Assembly: GCF_900090305.1 (NCBI RefSeq)
Contig: NZ_LT607751.1
Location: forward strand, 6,186,120-6,250,119
Length of the DNA: 64,000 nucleotides
Reading direction: 5' to 3'
Source of the DNA: Micromonospora siamensis
GTDB taxonomy: Bacteria > Actinomycetota > Actinomycetes > Mycobacteriales > Micromonosporaceae
Both the position numbers and the translations under genes were made by a program. Below, piece by piece: positions 60,907 through 64,000 of the stretch; within the stretch, counting starts at the first letter, position 1; the number at the start of each line of letters is the position of its first letter. The notes under the pieces were generated by a model, which was not told the origin of the DNA, did not search any database, and saw nothing but the letters and a program-made list of their open reading frames with translations.

Positions 60907-62520
60907 CGGGTACCTCCGTGGAGCGGTCGGCCTCAGCCGGCGGGCGGGCGCCGGCCGGGGCCGGACGCAGCTGGGTCTTGCGTACCTTGCCGATCGCGGA
61001 GTACGGCAGCGTGTCGACGAACTCGACGCCGGTCGGGCACTTGAAGCGGGCCAGGTTGCGGGCGCAGTGGGCGAGCAGCTCCGCCTCGGTCACCGGCCGG
61101 TCCGCCGCCGCCACCACGTACGCCCGCACAGTCTCGCCGGTCCGCGGGTGCGGCACGCCCAGGACGGCCGACTCGGCCACCGCCGGATGCGCCTGGAGCA
61201 CCAGCTCCACCTCGTGCGGATAGACGTTGAAGCCGTTGACCAGGATCAGCTCGCCGAGCCGGTCGACCAGGAACAGGTCGCCGTCGGAGTCGGCGTAGGC
61301 CACGTCCCGGGTGGCCCACCAGCCGTCGGCGTCCGGGCCACCCCGACCGTCCGGCCAGTAGCCGGAGAAGAGGTTCGCCCGCGTACCACGATCTCGCCCG
61401 GGTCGGTGCCCGGCGAGTCGTCGGTCAGGTCCAGCTCGTCGGCGTCCTCGTCCGGCTCCGGCACGCCGTCCCGCCACAGGTCCGCCCCGTCCGGGCCGAC
61501 CAGGCGCAGCTCCACCCCCGGCAGCGGCCGGCCGATCGAACCGGGCTTCGGCTCGCCGTCGACCAGGGTGGAGGTGAGCACCGGCGCGGTCTCGGTGAGG
61601 CCGTACCCGACGTGCACCGGATGGCCGGTGGCCTCGGTGAACCGGGCCGCGACCGCCGGGTCCAGCGGCGCCGCGCCGCAGACCGCGACCCGCACCGACC
61701 GCATCGCCGCGTCGAGCGCGCCGGCGTCCGCGGTGGACCAGGCCAGGAACATCGGCGGTACGCCGACCAGCACGCTGACCGGGTGCCGGGCGAGCAGGTC
61801 CAGCGCCCCGGCCGCACCCGGCTCGTCGACGAGCACCCCGGTCGCCCCGTGGTGCAGCACCGCCCCGAGCCCCGAGTTCAACCCGTACGCGTGGAACAGC
61901 GGCAGGGCAAGCAGCACGGTGTCGTCCGGCCCGACCACCGGCGGGTCGATCCGGGCGATCTGCCCGTGGTTGGCGGTCAGCGCCCGGTGCGACAGCATCG
62001 CGCCCTTGGGATGACCCTCGGTGCCGGAGGTGTAGAGCAGCACCGCCAGGTCTTCGCCGCCCCGGACGGGGAGGCGCAGCGGACCGGCGGGCGCGGCGGT
62101 CGGCGGCGCGGTGTGCACGGCGGTCAGCGCCGGCAGTCCGGCGGCGATCCCGGCGACCCGGTCCCGCACCGCCGGCGTGCAGATCAGGGTGGCCGCGCCG
62201 GAGTCGGCCAGTACGTGCCGCAGCTCGGGGGCGGTGAGCCCCGGGTTGACCGGCACCGCCACCAGCCCGGCCCGCAGCGCGCCGAGGTGGCCGAGGACGA
62301 AGTCGATCGAGTTGGGCAGCGCGATGGCGACCCGGTCCGGCGTGTCGGTGGGGCCGGTGGGGGCCAGCGCGGCGGCCACGGCGTCCACCGCCGCGTCCAG
62401 TTCGGACCAGGTGAGGGTGCGCTCACGTCCGATCAGGGCGGGATGGTCGCCGCGCTCGGCGGCCACCCGGCGGAGCCGGTCGGCGAGGTTCGGCGCGGAG
62501 CCGTCTGCTGCGTCCTGCAC
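60896..62520 (-). pseudogene. AMP-dependent acyl-CoA ligase (FadD-like) broken by one missing base
   Basis: Acyl-activating enzyme of about 541 residues if whole. From GTG 62520 the frame has the AMP motif LLYTSGTEGHPKGAMLSHRAL, GYGLTETAPVLTST and DPGEIVVRG, then leaves the family. One base on, the second frame takes over with ANLFSGYWPD, YADSDGDLFLVDRLGELILV, NVYPHEVELVL and GKVRKTQLRP, a complete C-terminal domain with its catalytic Lys. Adding one G near 61378-61381 (GTA CGC GGG GCG AAC) restores reading. The rest looks well kept, so it is either a very young pseudogene or a sequence error. It overlaps the glutaredoxin-like gene by 11 bases. Confidence 0.82.
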
Positions 62521-62612
62521 GGTGGCTGAGTCTGGCACAGCGGACGGCGGCCGGGCCACGCCCCGCGTACGACGATCCCCCGCCCAACCCGTCCCACCAG
62601 GAGTTTCCTTCA

Positions 62613-62663
62613 CGAACCGGTCCGGTTCGGAAAGTCAACCGCACACGACGGACAACCGGTCCG
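62613..62663. promoter_or_regulatory. Palindrome CGAACCGG-T-CCGGTTCG and a second AACCGGTCCG copy
   Basis: A perfect odd palindrome (62613-62629) lies upstream of the acyl ligase gene; AACCGGTCCG recurs at 62654-62663. A repeated palindromic core in the divergent gap between the ligase and the bldN leader is the usual look of a TetR-type operator; no TetR gene is in the window. Confidence 0.45.
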
Positions 62664-62803
62664 CCATGTGTGCGTCGCCGGGGGAAATACTTCCGCTCTG
62701 TGTAACGGACTTGCCACGCGTGGGTGACGTTGGCCCTATCATCACTCGGGTCGGCTCACCCCATTTGCCGTGAGTCGACACCCCTCAGCCCGAGGAGGCC
62801 CCC

Positions 62804-62959
62804 GTGCCCGTGAGCGCATTGGACCAGCACCTCAAGGGGATCTGCCGCCCGCCGGCACGTCCCGGACCGGCGCTGCCCCACGGCAGCCCCGCTCCCGCCC
62901 CGGCGGTGCCGTGGCGCGCGGTGCGACCGACAGCCCACCGCAGCGGGGAGGCACGGTGA
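62804..62959 (+). CDS. Short ORF directly upstream of and overlapping the bldN-type gene
   Basis: A 51-codon frame with a good ribosome site (CGAGGAGG, ending six bases before GTG 62804). It begins MPVSALDQHLKGICRPPARP and becomes Pro/Ala-rich. Its TGA overlaps the GTG start of the next gene (62956-62959, GTGA), so the sigma-factor gene may depend on its translation. It is not recognised as a family. It could be a leader peptide, or a true N-terminal part separated by a frameshift, since this locus shows other indels. Confidence 0.45.
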   Translation: MPVSALDQHLKGICRPPARPGPALPHGSPAPAPAVPWRAVRPTAHRSGEAR

Positions 62960-63895
62960 CCACCTTCGGTTACGCCGACAAGCCGGCTGGCCTGACCGGC
63001 CCGGCACCCCGGACGCCGGTGAACGAGCGGTTGACCTCCACCGAGGACAGGTGGGGCCTGGCCGTGCAGGGCGACGGCGCGGCCCGCCGGCCCCGCAGCC
63101 GGCCGCACCCGAACGAGGCGCCGACCCGCCCGGCGGTGCCCGGGGGCAACGCCCGGCCGGCCGGCGGGGTGGCCGTACCGGCCCGGCCGACGATGCCGTC
63201 GCAGGGGCGGCGGTCCGCCGAGGCCCCGGCGCCCGACCCGGCGGCCGCCGAGACGGCGGTGATCCCGGCGGTACGCCCGGAGGCGCCGGCCACCACGGCC
63301 ACCGGTTACCCGAGCCGCCCGACCGTCCGACCCGGCGACCGAGGTGTGGACGCTCGTCGAGCGGGCCCAGGCCGGCGAGGCCGAGGCGTTCGGCCTGATC
63401 TACGACCGGTACGTCGACACCGTCTTCCGCTTCGTCTACTTCCGGGTCGGCAACCGGCAGCTCGCCGAGGACCTCACCTCCGACACCTTCCTGCGGGCGC
63501 TCAAGCGGATCGGCAGCTTCACCTGGCAGGGCCGCGACCTCGGCGCCTGGCTGGTGACGATCGCCCGGAACCTGGTCGCCGACCACTTCAAGTCCGGCCG
63601 CTACCGGCTGGAGGTGACCACCGGCGACGTGCTCGACGCCGACCGGGAGGACCGGGGGCCGGAGGGCAAGCCGGAGGCGGCGGTGGTCGAGCACATCACC
63701 AACGTCGCCCTGCTCACCGCGGTCACCCAGCTGAAACCCGGAGCAGCAGGAGTGCATCGTGCTGCGGTTCCTCCAGGGCTTCTCGTGGCCGAGACGGCCC
63801 GCGCGATGGGCAAGAACGAGGGCGCCATCAAGGCTCTGCAGTACCGGGCGGTGCGTGCGCTGGCCCGGCTGCTCCCGGACGGCTTCCAGCCCTGA
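62956..63895 (+). pseudogene. bldN: BldN-type ECF sigma factor with long N-terminal extension, three apparent single-base indels
   Basis: Sigma factor of the developmental BldN group. GTG 62956 opens a Pro/Ala-rich extension (VTTFGYADKPAGLTGP). Near 63328 the frame must shift by one base to enter region 2, DPATEVWTLVERAQAGEAEA, then DRYVDTVFRFVYFRVGNRQL and LGAWLVTIARNLVADHF. In region 4 a surplus A (63734-63736) and a missing base near 63784 make a garbled stretch, while the neighbouring frame reads NPEQQECIVLRFLQGFS, as expected. After that AETARAMGKNEGAIKALQYR continues well. Net indels leave 312 codons if corrected. Errors in sequence are more likely than decay, as this is a key sporulation regulator. 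Confidence 0.85.
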
Positions 63896-63908
63896 CCAGG
63901 TCCCGCCG

Positions 63909-63944
63909 CCCGACCCGCCCCGACTCCGGGCTCCGCGGGTCGGG
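63909..63944. terminator. Hairpin after the bldN-type gene
   Basis: CCCGACCCG (63909-63917) pairs with CGGGTCGGG (63936-63944) over nine bases, 13 bases past the stop. It is a plausible terminator; the following 56 bases to the window end show no gene. Confidence 0.5.
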
Positions 63945-64000
63945 CCCCCGCCGACCCGCCACCGCCGCCCGCGTACCGGCCGGCCCGGGCCGCGCGGCCC

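Overview
The window looks like a chromosomal segment of a high-GC actinomycete, most likely of the family Micromonosporaceae (Micromonospora-like). The basis is the very high GC content with strong GC3 bias, GTG/TTG starts, many ATGA/GTGA overlaps, frequent leaderless-looking starts, and a bldN - glutaredoxin - rex - hemA - hemC - cobA/hemD - hemB neighbourhood resembling the Streptomyces coelicolor SCO3316-SCO3323 region. No plasmid, prophage, insertion sequence, CRISPR array, rRNA or tRNA gene was seen.

Layout. 1-4.7 kb: a complete branched-chain amino acid (Liv-type) ABC transporter operon on the minus strand, its last gene cut by the window edge. 5.0-8.5 kb: a large LPxTG-type cell-wall protein with a VWA domain and prealbumin-like repeats. 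8.6-12.2 kb: a possible small Cys protein, a secreted glycerophosphodiesterase and a TrkH/TrkA potassium uptake pair. 12.2-14 kb: a Ser/Thr kinase with an outside CBM2-like domain and a possible -1 frameshift tail. 14-20.1 kb: a fused membrane/spermidine-synthase-like protein, then a tightly overlapping signalling operon (receiver-SpoIIE phosphatase, a repeat-encoded mini-ORF, CHASE3 histidine kinase, single-domain receiver, inositol monophosphatase-like). 20.4-30.2 kb: M28 peptidase, an ECF sigma remnant, thioredoxin-fold, Smr and TPR proteins, a ROK kinase, an ABC-F ATPase, a DUF4177-like protein, AraC plus VOC, a BON-methyltransferase, and a PadR/HAAS pair.

30.3-37.2 kb: an arabino-oligosaccharide use locus: LacI repressor, GH51 arabinofuranosidase, sugar ABC transporter without its ATPase, and a GH43 lipoprotein, with tandem LacI-type operators in the divergent promoter region. 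37.3-51.2 kb: an APC amino-acid permease, a secreted GHL10 glycosidase, phospholipase A2, a cyclase-ATPase signalling protein, an FmdB zinc ribbon, a lytic transglycosylase, a double GNAT and a large secreted nuclease. 51.2-64 kb: a frameshifted small gene, a repeat element, the rex-hem operon with a near-consensus Rex operator, a NarL-type two-component pair, a HAD hydrolase, a glutaredoxin-like protein, a frameshifted acyl-CoA ligase, and a bldN-type ECF sigma gene with three apparent indels.

Two families of inverted repeats occur twice each in intergenic DNA, and a 60-bp tandem repeat forms a translatable 40-codon ORF exactly bridging two genes by GTGA overlaps. Several genes carry single-base frameshifts with the correct downstream reading preserved, so either draft-sequence errors or recent gene decay affect this window.
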